Of a stretch of DNA of 64,000 nucleotides, positions 39,921 to 51,681 are shown piece by piece. The stretch spans positions 62,001 to 126,000 of the forward strand of contig NZ_JACHLP010000003.1 of assembly GCF_014204525.1 (NCBI RefSeq), in the 5' to 3' direction. Every line of letters begins with the position of its first letter. The stretch's first letter is position 1. Under the pieces are notes generated by a model. That model saw nothing but the letters and a program-made list of their open reading frames with translations, had not been told where the DNA came from and made no database searches. The position numbers and the translations under genes were made by a program. Origin of the DNA: Roseateles oligotrophus (GTDB lineage Bacteria > Pseudomonadota > Gammaproteobacteria > Burkholderiales > Burkholderiaceae_C).

Positions 39921-41306
39921 TCAGAGCCCTTGCTCGTCGGCAGCATTGCCGTTCACCGGCTCAAGCGGCTCGGCGCGGGCCTGTTGCTGCGGCTCGCTCA
40001 CCGCCGCGGGCAGAGGCGGCCTGGGCTTGGGCCTGTAGGGCGGGGGCTGGGGCTTGGACAGGCCGGAAGCAGCCGGAGCGGGCAAGGCCGCCAGGCTGGG
40101 CAGCAGCTGGGGCAGGTCTTCGTCATGGCCTATTTGCCTGGGCTGCCGCGGCTCCGCCTGGATCGGCGCGGCCGGCCGCGTCTGCACCCGGGCCGAGGCC
40201 TCGCCCGCACCCAGCTTGACCCACAGGCCGCGCAAGACATCGCGCTCCAGCCACAAGCCCAGCAGCATCAGCCCGCAGAGCAGCACGCTGGCCGCCACGG
40301 CGCGTCCGCCCCAATGCGCGCTGCCGCCCGACCACTGCCTGGCGGCGCGCGGCGTCATCAAGCGACCTTGCGGCTCGGGCATGGGCTGCAGGCGCAGGGC
40401 CGACATGCTCTCCCCCGCCAGCCAGGCTCGCAGGTCCTGGGCCAGGGCCTCGACGCTGGAGTAACGGCGCTCGGCCTGCGGCGCCACCGCCTTGTGGATC
40501 AGCGCGTCCAGGCTGAAGCGCTGCGCGGTGTTGAGGGCCGCCCAGGAGGCCGCGGGCGACAGCTCCTGCAAGCTGGGTGCCGCCTCCGGCCGGCTGGGCG
40601 ACTGGGCACAGCCTTCGACCAGGGCCCGCAGCAGCACGCCGACCCCGAACACCTCGCTGCGCAGGCTGGGCGACTCGCCCGCCTCGATCTCGGGGCTGGC
40701 ATAGCCCGGCGCCGAGCTTAAGCCCATCACATGCTCCAGGGGGCTGATGGGGTCGGGCATGCGCAGCAAGCCCAGCGCCATCAGCTTGAGCTTGCGGTCC
40801 CGCCCCAGCCAGAGCATGGCGGGATCGATCTCCGCCCATTGCCAGCCCTGGCGGTGGGCGGAGCCCAGGGCCTCGCACAGCTGCAGCACCAGGCTCAGGC
40901 GCTCACGCAAAGCCAGGGCGGCGGCGGCCCGCAGCAAGGGCTGGCCGGCCACGCCCTCAAAGATCAGATAGGGATGGCCCTGGGCCGTGACCCCGCTGTC
41001 GGTAGGCATGCAGAGCGCGGGATGCTGGAAGGCTTCGAAATCGGCGGCCAGATCGCCGAAACGCAGGATCGCGCCCATCGCGCGCTCGCTGCGCGGCAGC
41101 ACCAGCACGGCGCCGAATTGGTCGGCCGCCAGCACATGCCTGGCCTCGTACCACTGGGCGGCCTGCACCGCCTGGCCCGCGGGGGTGCCGGGCTCGCTGC
41201 CAACACCTTGCAGGGCAGCGCGCAAACGCCAGACGCCCAAGGCCGTGCCCTCGCTCAGCAGGGCTGTGGCGGCGGGAGGCGGGAGGGCGAGTTCTGGCAT
41301 GCGCAT
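39921..41306 (-). CDS. Predicted Ser/Thr pseudokinase with C-terminal membrane anchor
   Basis: A 461-residue protein with a bacterial Ser/Thr-kinase fold but lost catalytic residues. Recognisable structural blocks are HPYLIFEGVAGQPLL (hinge), LVLQLCEALGSAHRQG (helix before the catalytic loop) and SSAPGYASPEIEAGE (activation-segment end). Where kinases have HRDLKPxN this protein reads WAEIDPAM, and the DFG motif is replaced by ALG; the beta-3 lysine is not evident (VLVLPRSE). One membrane helix follows (AVAASVLLCGLMLLGLWLE), and a Pro-rich tail lies beyond it. It may scaffold or sense rather than phosphorylate. It stands alone between the polysaccharide pair and an S9 peptidase. Confidence 0.83.
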   Translation of the reverse strand: MRMPELALPPPAATALLSEGTALGVWRLRAALQGVGSEPGTPAGQAVQAAQWYEARHVLAADQFGAVLVLPRSERAMGAILRFGDLAADFEAFQHPALCMPTDSGVTAQGHPYLIFEGVAGQPLLRAAAALALRERLSLVLQLCEALGSAHRQGWQWAEIDPAMLWLGRDRKLKLMALGLLRMPDPISPLEHVMGLSSAPGYASPEIEAGESPSLRSEVFGVGVLLRALVEGCAQSPSRPEAAPSLQELSPAASWAALNTAQRFSLDALIHKAVAPQAERRYSSVEALAQDLRAWLAGESMSALRLQPMPEPQGRLMTPRAARQWSGGSAHWGGRAVAASVLLCGLMLLGLWLERDVLRGLWVKLGAGEASARVQTRPAAPIQAEPRQPRQIGHDEDLPQLLPSLAALPAPAASGLSKPQPPPYRPKPRPPLPAAVSEPQQQARAEPLEPVNGNAADEQGL

Positions 41307-41523
41307 AGGACTTTTGCCGTTATGTTAGGGCCCTGCCGAAGCAAAACCGTGACACGGACTCCCCGCATCTGGGGGGCGGCAAGCGACGATGTGGGGGCCA
41401 GCGCGGCCGTGCTTTGGCGGCCATGACGACCGGCGCCGGCCCTGCGAGGCTGGCATCATCCCTGCTTTCGCGCCCAGCGTCGGCCCAAGGCCGGCCCTTC
41501 GCCATCCCTAAAAAACAAGTCCG

Positions 41524-43989
41524 ATGGAAATACCCGCCATGCACCACGCCCGCCCGATGCCGCGTCGGCCCCGCCAATTGCTGCTGGGCACCTTGTGTGC
41601 CCTGAGCCTGCTGGGCCAGGCCTGGGCCACGCAAGCCCAGGCGAGCAGCGACTACCAGCAGCCCTCGGCCGCCGTGCGCGAGCTGCTGGACGCGCCCAAT
41701 CTGCCCCGCCTGCTGATCTCCCCCGAGCGCCGGACCCTGGTCCAGCTCAGCCAGCGCCGGCTCAGCCCTGTGGAAGAGCTGGCCCGCCCCATGCTGCGCC
41801 TGGCCGGCCTGCGCTTCGACCCCGGCAATGCCAGCCCGCAGGCCGGCACGCCGCTGCAGTCCCTGAGCCTGCGCCCCCTGCTGGACCCGCAGGCGCCGGA
41901 ACGTGAAGTTGCGCTGCCCGCCGGCGGCGCCTTCCATGCCTTCCACTGGTCGCCCGACGGCCAGCGCTTTGTGCTCAGCCGCCGCACGGCCCAGGCCACC
42001 GAGCTATGGGTGGGCGAGACGGCCGGCGGCCCGCTGCGCCAGATCAAGGGGCTCAGGCTCAACCTGGTGCTGGCGCCGCTGGAGCCGGTCTGGCTGAGCC
42101 CGCAGGAGCTGCTGGTGCTGGCCCTGCCCGCCTCGCGCGGTGCCGCGCCCACCCCGCCCAAGGCTCCCAGCGGCCCGACGGTGCAGGAAAGCTTTGGCCG
42201 CAATTCACCCGAGCGCACCTACCCCGATCTGCTGAAGAACAGCTTTGATCAGGCCTTGCTGGACTACCACGCGCGCAGCCAGATCACCGCCGTCAATCTG
42301 GCCACGGGCGGCCTGCGCGCCCTCGGCGAACCCGGCTTGTTCAGCGCCCTGAGCATCAGCGGCGAAGGGGCGCAGGCCGTGCTGCTGAGCGAGCGCCTGA
42401 GCCGCCCCTTCAGCTACAGCCAGCCCTGGGAAGACTTCCCGCGCACGGTGGAGCTGCGCCGGCGCGATGGCACGCTGCTGCGCGAGCTGGCGCGGGTGCC
42501 GCTCAAGCAAGGCGTGGCCCTGGAAGGCGTGGTCACCGGCCCGCGTGCCTTCTTCGCCGCCCCGGGCAAGGAGGCGGCCGTGTTCTGGGTCGAAGCCCTG
42601 GACGGCGGCAACCCGAACAACAAGGCCAGCCACCGCGACCGCCTGATGCGCCTGGACCCGCCCTTCAAGGGCGAGGCCCAGGAGGTGCAACGCCTGGCCC
42701 AGCGCTTTGTGCGCCTGAGCTTTCTGGACGACGGGCAAAACGCCTTGCTGACCGAGCTGGACCGGCAGAAGTCCTGGCTGCGCACCTCGCTGCAGCCGCT
42801 GGCCGGTGGGCCGGGCAAGACCTTGTTCGACCATTCGCTGCGCGAGCGCTACCGCCACCCCGGCGTCCCGCAAACCCGCATGCTGGCCAATGGCCGCCAG
42901 GCCGTCATCGCGGCCCATGGCGAGCTGCTGCTGGCCGGCCCCGGCGCCAGCCCGCAGGGCGAGCGGCCCTTTCTCGACCGCCTCAATCTGAAGGACCTGA
43001 GCGTGCAACGCCTGTTCCAGTCGGACGAGAACGCCTACGAGCAGGCCCTGGCCGTCCTGGACAGGGGCCGCTTGCTGACCCAGCGCGAAACCGCCAAGCA
43101 GCCGCCCCAGCTGATCCTGCGCAGCGGCAGCGGCTTCGAGGAGGAGCGGGTGCTCACCCAGGCCAAGGACCCCAGCCCGCAGTTGCGCAAGATCCGCCGC
43201 GAGCTGGTCAGCTTCAAGCGGGCCGACGGCGTGGACCTGAGCTTCTGGCTCTATCTGCCGCCCGACTACCGCGCCGGCGAGCGCCGCCCGGCCCTGGTCT
43301 GGGCCTATCCGCTGGAGTACACCGATGCCGGCACGGCCGGCCAGGTCAGCGGTTCGGCCAATCGCTTCAGCAGCTTCGCGCCGCTGAGCCCGCTGATGCT
43401 CTTGATGGACGGCTTTGTCGTGCTCAGCGACGCCACCATGCCGGTGGTGGGCGATCCCAAGACGGTCAACGACACATTTGTCGAGCAGATCACGATGAAT
43501 GCCCGCGCCATCATCGACAAGGCCGAGGAGCTGGGCGTCGTCGACCCCAAGCGCATGGCCGTGGGCGGCCACAGTTATGGAGCCTTCATGACGGCCAATC
43601 TGCTGGCCCACACCAAGCTGTTCAAGACCGGCATCGCCCGCAGCGGCGCCTACAACCGCACGCTGACGCCCTTTGGCTTCCAGAGCGAGCGGCGCTCGCT
43701 GTGGGAGGCGCAGGACGTCTATCTGAAGCTCTCGCCCTTTTTGTACGCCAACCAGATCAAGGAGCCGCTGCTGCTGATCCACGGCGAGGCGGACAACAAC
43801 TCCGGCACCTTCCCCATGCAGAGCGAGCGCCTCTACCAGGCTTTGGCAGGCACCGGTGGTTCGGTACGTTACGTCACCCTACCCTTCGAGTCGCACGGCT
43901 ACACGGCGCGCGAGTCGGTCGGCCATGTGCAGTGGGAGATGAGCCAGTGGCTGAAGGCGCAGCTGGGGGATCCGCGCGCCCCGCGCTAA
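41524..43989 (+). CDS. S9-family prolyl-oligopeptidase-type secreted peptidase
   Basis: An 821-residue secreted serine peptidase. A signal peptide (LLLGTLCALSLLGQAWATQA) is followed by a beta-propeller-type region (FHAFHWSPDGQRFVLSRRTA) and an alpha/beta-hydrolase domain from about residue 570. The catalytic triad is Ser684 (GGHSYGAF), Asp757 (HGEADNNSGT) and His791 (SHGYTARE). The GEADNNSGTFPMQSER block is the pattern of the S9D glutamyl-endopeptidase-like branch. An alternative ATG at 41539 would shorten the N-terminus by five residues. The convergent histidine kinase gene ends 22 bp away. Confidence 0.93.
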   Translation: MEIPAMHHARPMPRRPRQLLLGTLCALSLLGQAWATQAQASSDYQQPSAAVRELLDAPNLPRLLISPERRTLVQLSQRRLSPVEELARPMLRLAGLRFDPGNASPQAGTPLQSLSLRPLLDPQAPEREVALPAGGAFHAFHWSPDGQRFVLSRRTAQATELWVGETAGGPLRQIKGLRLNLVLAPLEPVWLSPQELLVLALPASRGAAPTPPKAPSGPTVQESFGRNSPERTYPDLLKNSFDQALLDYHARSQITAVNLATGGLRALGEPGLFSALSISGEGAQAVLLSERLSRPFSYSQPWEDFPRTVELRRRDGTLLRELARVPLKQGVALEGVVTGPRAFFAAPGKEAAVFWVEALDGGNPNNKASHRDRLMRLDPPFKGEAQEVQRLAQRFVRLSFLDDGQNALLTELDRQKSWLRTSLQPLAGGPGKTLFDHSLRERYRHPGVPQTRMLANGRQAVIAAHGELLLAGPGASPQGERPFLDRLNLKDLSVQRLFQSDENAYEQALAVLDRGRLLTQRETAKQPPQLILRSGSGFEEERVLTQAKDPSPQLRKIRRELVSFKRADGVDLSFWLYLPPDYRAGERRPALVWAYPLEYTDAGTAGQVSGSANRFSSFAPLSPLMLLMDGFVVLSDATMPVVGDPKTVNDTFVEQITMNARAIIDKAEELGVVDPKRMAVGGHSYGAFMTANLLAHTKLFKTGIARSGAYNRTLTPFGFQSERRSLWEAQDVYLKLSPFLYANQIKEPLLLIHGEADNNSGTFPMQSERLYQALAGTGGSVRYVTLPFESHGYTARESVGHVQWEMSQWLKAQLGDPRAPR

Positions 43990-44011
43990 AACGCCAACGC
44001 GCGCCCGGCCT

Positions 44012-46636
<2,625 letters not shown>

Positions 46637-46646
46637 GGCAGGCGCA

Positions 46647-47486
46647 TCAATTCACCAGGATTTCGGTCAGGCCATTGCGTTTGGCTGCGGCCTTGAGTCG
46701 GCCATCGCGCTTGATGGCGGCCACAAACTCATCCACACGGGCCAGCCAGACGGCGTCGCCCTGCTTGACGGCATAGGCGTAGGGCAAGGTGAAGAAGGGG
46801 CTGGGCGGCGAGATCAGGCGCGCCCAGTCGGCCTTGTCCAGCAGGCGGCGGCTGTAGGGGTAGTCGGTCATGAAGACATCGACGCGGCCGCTTTCCAACT
46901 CGGCCTCGCGGCTGGCGGGCGGACGCACGATCACCATCTTGGCGTTCTTGAGCGCCTGGCCCATCACCGGTTCCATAAAGGTGCCGGCCTGCACGCCGAC
47001 GACGACACCGGGCTTGTCGATGTCCGACCACTCCCGCACCATGCGGCTGGCGCGGGTGGTGACGCCGTAGATATCGCTGCGCAGATAGGGTTGGCTGAAG
47101 TTCAGATGCTCTTTGCGCTGCGGCAGCACGCCCACGGCAAACATGGCCACATCGCAGCGCTCGGCCTTGACGTCCTCCACCAGCTGCGGGAAGGAGGTTT
47201 CCACATACTGCAGCTGCACCTTGAGATCGCGGGCGAACTCGGCCGACAGCTCGATGTCGATGCCGCCCAATTGGTCGCTGCGGGGATTGCGGAAAGTAAC
47301 CCCGTAATAGTCCGGCCAGATGCAGACGCGCAAAATGCCGCTGCGCTGCACCCGCTCTAGGACGGAGGCGGTGGCGGCCGATGCCGCCCCCGTGGTTCCC
47401 GCGGCGGCGCTCAGGGACAGGAACACCATACCCAGGCCCAGGGCCTTGCGCCCAGCAACTCGAATCTTGTCCAAAATTCTTGTCAT
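46647..47486 (-). CDS. Periplasmic amino-acid-type substrate-binding protein, orphan
   Basis: A 279-residue secreted protein with a signal peptide (LGLGMVFLSLSAAAGTTGAA) and the two lobes of a family 3 solute-binding protein (ILRVCIWPDYYGVTFRNPRS; DIELSAEFARDLKVQLQYVE; DVFMTDYPYSRRLLDKADWARL). No ABC permease or ATPase adjoins it. The kinase gene follows 10 bp downstream, so this protein may be a ligand-sensing partner of that kinase rather than part of a transporter. The ligand is probably a small amino-acid-like molecule; this is a family expectation. Confidence 0.9.
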   Translation of the reverse strand: MTRILDKIRVAGRKALGLGMVFLSLSAAAGTTGAASAATASVLERVQRSGILRVCIWPDYYGVTFRNPRSDQLGGIDIELSAEFARDLKVQLQYVETSFPQLVEDVKAERCDVAMFAVGVLPQRKEHLNFSQPYLRSDIYGVTTRASRMVREWSDIDKPGVVVGVQAGTFMEPVMGQALKNAKMVIVRPPASREAELESGRVDVFMTDYPYSRRLLDKADWARLISPPSPFFTLPYAYAVKQGDAVWLARVDEFVAAIKRDGRLKAAAKRNGLTEILVN

Positions 47487-48096
47487 AACGTCATCCCTGT
47501 TCGCATACCGGAGATGCGCGGCGTCATGCCGCTTCGGCCAAAGACTTCAGGCCCGATGGATGATCGGCGATGCGATGGCGCAATGCAATGAACTCTGTTG
47601 CATTGTCGAGCCGCCTGCCGGCCGGCGGCGGAGCTGAAGGCTGCCTTGCGCCGCCAAGGCCTTATCAAGCCCAAGGCCCAGCTCGTACGCGGCGCTGTTG
47701 CGCTGCTGACACATCACCCCTAGATCGGCAATGCCGCGGCCCATCGGCGTGGCGGCCGCATCGCCGAAACTGCGGCCTCGAATTCAAGCAGGCATCGGCA
47801 GGAGCGCAGGCCGCCGTTACCGAGAAGCCCGTTCAAGCCGCCATGCCTCAGGACCGGCTGGCAGGCCACCCCGCGGTCGCGGGCATCAGGGCAACAAGTA
47901 ACACAGTACCTGGACGCAATAATCAAACGGTATGCGGACCCGCTTGCGGCTGGCGATGCCGTCATCGGCGACGAGACCCTGCCATCTGGCTGGGTTTCAA
48001 TGAAATGTGATTTTCACCATTCATATATATCAAATTCATCGAATCAACAGCCTAATTTCCGCGCCACACGCATAGAAATTTCGGCAAAATCGCGCA
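47487..48096. other. 610-bp gene-free region of the signalling cluster
   Basis: No convincing gene. Frames over this stretch are Arg/Cys/Pro-rich and unlike proteins. It separates the divergent kinase/binding-protein unit from the HTH-receiver unit and so holds both promoters. Sequence just before 48097 is AT-rich (ATTCATATATATCAAATTCA), a likely promoter zone. It contains the palindrome at 47581-47605. Confidence 0.6.
47581..47605. promoter_or_regulatory. Palindromic candidate operator
   Basis: Perfect 8-bp arms CAATGCAA (47581-47588) and TTGCATTG (47598-47605) with a 9-base spacer, about 95 bp upstream of the substrate-binding-protein gene. It could be a regulator binding site; the HTH-receiver protein encoded nearby is a candidate. 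Confidence 0.45.
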
Positions 48097-48813
48097 ATGC
48101 CCAACCATAAAACTCAAACTGTTAGCCAGAGCCCGGATTGCAGCACGATGGAGGTGGCGCGCATGTTGGGCTTGGCCGTCCGTTCGGTCCAATTGATGGT
48201 GGACCGGGGCGACCTCACGGCCTGGAAAACACCGGGTGGGCATCGCAGGATTTCCCGCAGCTCGGTGGAGGCCTGGACGGCCCAGCGTTCGGGCGCCATG
48301 GCCCAAGGCCATCACCGCATCGAACGCCTGCGCGCCGAGGGCCCAGGCAGCGGCCACGGCCCGGCCCCGCGTGCCCGCGCCGGCCGCCCGGCGCGCAGCG
48401 CCCACACGCCGCGCCTGCTGGTGATCGAAGATTCGGTCCATTTCCAGAACCTGGTTTCGCTGCTGGTCGGGCAGGAGTTCCCGGGCGTCGAGCTGCATCT
48501 GGCGCATGACGGCATCGTCGGCCTGGCCATGTGCGGGCAGTTGCTGCCCGATGTGCTGATCGTCGACATCCTGCTGCCCGGCATCGACGGCGCCACCCTG
48601 ATCACCAGCCTGCGCTCGCAGCCCCAGTTTGCGCAAAGCAAGCTGATCGTCGTCACCTCGCTGGACGAAGAACAGCGCGCGCCCTACGCCTTCGCCCTGG
48701 CCGGCGTGCCGGTGGTGCACAAGCCCGATCTGGTGCGGCAGTTGCCCCGGCTTTTGCGCGAGGCCCTGGCCGAACATCTGCGGCCGCAGGAATCGAACGA
48801 AGCCGGCTCATGA
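48097..48813 (+). CDS. HTH (excisionase/MerR-like) - receiver protein
   Basis: A 238-residue regulator with reversed domain order. Residues 15-60 form an excisionase/MerR-type helix-turn-helix (STMEVARMLGLAVRSVQLMV, then RGDLTAWKTPGGHRRI). A basic, Pro/Gly-rich linker leads to a receiver domain at about 105-230 with acidic residues in VIEDSVHF, phospho-acceptor Asp157 in VLIVDILLPGIDG, and Lys in PVVHKPDL. Most response regulators carry DNA binding at the C-terminus, so this arrangement is notable. The next gene starts within its stop (ATGA overlap). Confidence 0.9.
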   Translation: MPNHKTQTVSQSPDCSTMEVARMLGLAVRSVQLMVDRGDLTAWKTPGGHRRISRSSVEAWTAQRSGAMAQGHHRIERLRAEGPGSGHGPAPRARAGRPARSAHTPRLLVIEDSVHFQNLVSLLVGQEFPGVELHLAHDGIVGLAMCGQLLPDVLIVDILLPGIDGATLITSLRSQPQFAQSKLIVVTSLDEEQRAPYAFALAGVPVVHKPDLVRQLPRLLREALAEHLRPQESNEAGS

Positions 48814-49586
48814 GCCTGCCGCGCGTCCTGTTGGTGGAGGACAACGCCTCCTTGCAACATTTTGTCAGCTCCGCTTTTGCCGATTTGGGCGTGGAACTGA
48901 CATGTTGCAGCCATGTGGACGAGGCTTTGGCGCGCTTGCGCGAGACGCAAGTCGTCTTGATTCTGACCGATCTGATGATGCCCGGCCGTTCGGGCTATGA
49001 CTTGATCCAATGCCTGGCCGACGAGCCCGCGCTGCAGGGCGCGGCCCGGCTGGTGGTCTTCAGCGCCGGCCTGAGCCACCAGGTGCGCGAGCGCCTGAAC
49101 CAGCCCCATGTCTGGCGCCTATTGGCCAAGCCCTGCTCGCTGGCCGATCTGCAAGCCTGTGTGGAGGATGTGCTGGCCGAGCTGGCACAGAAGGGCGGCC
49201 CGCCCAAGGCGGCCCCCGCTCAGGCCACCGCCCTGCCCGGCAGCAAGAGCACGCGGGCGCTGGATGAGGCGATCGAACACAATTTCGGCGGCGACCGGGC
49301 CTTTTACGCCAGCTTCCGCAGCGACTGCCTGAAGCAGTTCTTCGTGGACATCGCCTCCGGCGACAGCGCCTGCGAGCGCGGCGATGCCCAAGGCCTGCGC
49401 CTGGTGGCCCACAGCCTCAAATCGGTGCTGCTGATCCTGGGCCACAACGCCGAGGGCGAGATCGCCCGCCGGCTGGAGCAGGCCGCGGCCCTGCAGCAGT
49501 GGGAGCTCGCGCGCCAAGGCTGGCAGGACTTGCGGCAGATCCTGCAGGACTTGCAGGCGGCCCAGCGCCTAGCCGACCCTAAATAG
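48810..49586 (+). CDS. Receiver - histidine phosphotransfer (REC-Hpt) protein
   Basis: Predicted 258-residue phosphorelay protein. The receiver domain is at residues 4-125 with phospho-acceptor Asp54 (LILTDLMMPG), acidic residues in LVEDNASL, and Lys in LAKPCSL. The C-terminal Hpt domain is centred on His201 (LVAHSLKSVLLILG). There is no DNA-binding domain. It can accept phosphate from a kinase on Asp54 and pass it by His201 to another receiver, for which the upstream HTH-receiver protein is the natural candidate. The start codon overlaps the upstream stop, and the stop overlaps the end of convergent priA by 8 bp. Confidence 0.92.
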   Translation: MSLPRVLLVEDNASLQHFVSSAFADLGVELTCCSHVDEALARLRETQVVLILTDLMMPGRSGYDLIQCLADEPALQGAARLVVFSAGLSHQVRERLNQPHVWRLLAKPCSLADLQACVEDVLAELAQKGGPPKAAPAQATALPGSKSTRALDEAIEHNFGGDRAFYASFRSDCLKQFFVDIASGDSACERGDAQGLRLVAHSLKSVLLILGHNAEGEIARRLEQAAALQQWELARQGWQDLRQILQDLQAAQRLADPK

Positions 49587-51681
49587 CCAGCGGATCCACA
49601 TCCACCGCCCAGCGCAGCAAGCCCTTGTGCTCGCGCTTGAGCGCATGCAGCTCCGGCATCCAGTGCCAGAGCAGGCGTTGCAGGGCGCCGCGGCTGCCGG
49701 CCTCGATCAGCATCTGCATGCGCTCCACATTGGCCACCCGCGCCACGCTCATGGGGATGGCGGGGTAGATCAGCACCCCCATGGCCTCGGGCAATTGCTG
49801 GGCATAGGCCGAGGCCGCATCCAGAAAGCCCTGGGCCGCCGCCACCGTGCGCCCCTCGGCCCGCAACAGAGCCAGATGGGCATAGGGCGGCAGGCCGGCG
49901 GATTCGCGCTCGGCCAGCTGGCTTTGCGCAAAGGCCTCGAAATCATGCTTGGCCAAGGCCTTGTACAAGGCGTGCTCCGGGTGCCAGGTCTGCACCCACA
50001 TCTCGCTGCGGGCGGCTTGGCTCGCATCGCGCCCGGCACGGCCGCCGGCCTGCATCAGCAGGGCGAACAGGCGCTCGGGCGCGCGGAAGTCGCTGCTGAA
50101 CAAGGCCCCGTCCGGGTTGATGGCCGCCACCAGGGTGATGCCGCGGAAGTCGTGGCCCTTGGTGATCATCTGGGTGCCGACGAGGATGTCGACCTCGCCC
50201 GCGTGCACGGCCTGCAACTGGGCTTCCAGCTCGCCCTTGTGCTTGGTGGAATCGGCGTCGATGCGGGCCACCCGCGCCTCGGGAAAGGTCTCGGCCAGTT
50301 GCTCTTCCAGCCTCTCGGTGCCGCGGCCCAGCGGCGCGATGTCCTGGTTGCCGCAGGTCGGGCAGGCCGAGGGCACACGCTCGGTAAAGCCGCAGTGGTG
50401 GCAGCGCAGCGTGCGGTCGCCCTTGTGGAAGACGCGCCAGGCGCTGCAATGCGGGCAGTCGCTCTTCCAGTTGCACTCGCCGCAGTGCAGCACCGGGGCG
50501 TAGCCGCGCCGGTTCAGAAAGATCAGGCTTTGCTCCTTGCGCTCCAGCCGGGTGCGCAGGGCCTGGATCAGGGGCGCCGTCAAGGCCGTGGTAACGCCCT
50601 TGCTCAGCGGCAGCAACTTCATATCGAACAGGCGCACCTGCGGCAAGGTGCCGCCGCCGATGCGGCCCGGCAGGGCCAGGCGTTTGTAGCGGCCCTCGTT
50701 GGCGCGCTGCCAGCTCTCCAGCGAGGGCGTGGCCGAGCCGAGGATGACGGGCAGCTTTTCCAGGTGGGCGCGGTAGACGGCCAGATCGCGGGCCGAGTAG
50801 CGCGCGCCGTCCTGCTGCTTGTACGAGGGGTCATGCTCCTCGTCCACCACGATCAGGCCCAGGCGCGGCATCGAGGCGAACACGGCCAGGCGGGTGCCCA
50901 GCACCAGATCGGCCTCGCCCAGATGGGCCGAGAGCCAATGGCGCAGGCGCTGGGCCGGCGTCAGGCCGCTGTGCAGCGAGACCAGGCGGCGGCCCGCAAA
51001 GCGCTCGGCAAAGCGGGCCTCCAGCTGCGGCGTCAGATTGATCTCGGGCACCAGCACCAGCACCTGGCGGCCCTGCTTCAAAGCATGTTCGGCGGCGCGC
51101 AGATAGACCTCGGTCTTGCCGCTGCCCGTCACACCGTACAGCAGCACGGGCGGCGGCGCGGTGCGCTCGCGCGGCGCGGCCAGCAAGGCATCCAGCTGGG
51201 CCAGCACCTCGGCCTGGGCCGGGCTCAGGGTCGGCAGGCCGGGCGCGGGCGTCTCGCCGGACCCCGAGTTTTGGGCCCCCAGCTTGGCGGCCCGCTTCAT
51301 GCGCAGCTTGAGCTTGGGCCCGTCCAGCTCGCGCAACTGGGGCGGCAGCACCGATAAAGCCACCTCGCCCACGCTGCGCTGGTAGTAGTTGGCGGCGAAT
51401 TCCACCAACTGGCACCAGGCCGGGCTCAGCGGCGGCAGGCCGTCCAGGCTGGACAAGATGGGGCGCAGCAGGGCCGGGTCGGTATCGCCCGAGGGCTCGC
51501 CCGGCCAGACGATGCCCAGCATCTCGCGCCGCCCCAGGGGCACGCGCACCAGGCTGCCGGGCGGCAAGGCCTGGGGGCTCAGATAGTCCAGCGGGCCGCT
51601 CAGGCCGCTGTGCTGGGGCGTATCCACCGCCACACGGATGCGCGGCGGGGCCGGCAGGGAAGGCTGGGCTGCTTCAGTCAT
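49579..51681 (-). CDS. priA: Primosomal replication-restart helicase PriA
   Basis: A 700-residue superfamily 2 helicase that restarts collapsed replication forks. The N-terminal DNA-binding part (RIRVAVDTPQHSGLSGPLDY) is followed by Walker A (GVTGSGKTEVYL), DEEH (VVDEEHDPSYKQQD), and the zinc-binding insert with paired cysteines (CGECNWKSDCPHC; RCHHCGFTE; ACPTCGNQ). Motifs V and VI follow (VGTQMITKGHDF, QAGGRAGRD). The ATG at 51681 is used; the GTG one codon upstream is an alternative. A perfect DnaA box lies 23 bp upstream of the start. Confidence 0.96.
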   Translation of the reverse strand: MTEAAQPSLPAPPRIRVAVDTPQHSGLSGPLDYLSPQALPPGSLVRVPLGRREMLGIVWPGEPSGDTDPALLRPILSSLDGLPPLSPAWCQLVEFAANYYQRSVGEVALSVLPPQLRELDGPKLKLRMKRAAKLGAQNSGSGETPAPGLPTLSPAQAEVLAQLDALLAAPRERTAPPPVLLYGVTGSGKTEVYLRAAEHALKQGRQVLVLVPEINLTPQLEARFAERFAGRRLVSLHSGLTPAQRLRHWLSAHLGEADLVLGTRLAVFASMPRLGLIVVDEEHDPSYKQQDGARYSARDLAVYRAHLEKLPVILGSATPSLESWQRANEGRYKRLALPGRIGGGTLPQVRLFDMKLLPLSKGVTTALTAPLIQALRTRLERKEQSLIFLNRRGYAPVLHCGECNWKSDCPHCSAWRVFHKGDRTLRCHHCGFTERVPSACPTCGNQDIAPLGRGTERLEEQLAETFPEARVARIDADSTKHKGELEAQLQAVHAGEVDILVGTQMITKGHDFRGITLVAAINPDGALFSSDFRAPERLFALLMQAGGRAGRDASQAARSEMWVQTWHPEHALYKALAKHDFEAFAQSQLAERESAGLPPYAHLALLRAEGRTVAAAQGFLDAASAYAQQLPEAMGVLIYPAIPMSVARVANVERMQMLIEAGSRGALQRLLWHWMPELHALKREHKGLLRWAVDVDPLAI

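Noticed and set aside
47570-48010. 146-codon plus-strand frame in the signalling-cluster gap
   Set aside because: The product is Arg/Cys/Pro-rich with no domain; it looks like an open frame caused by high GC.
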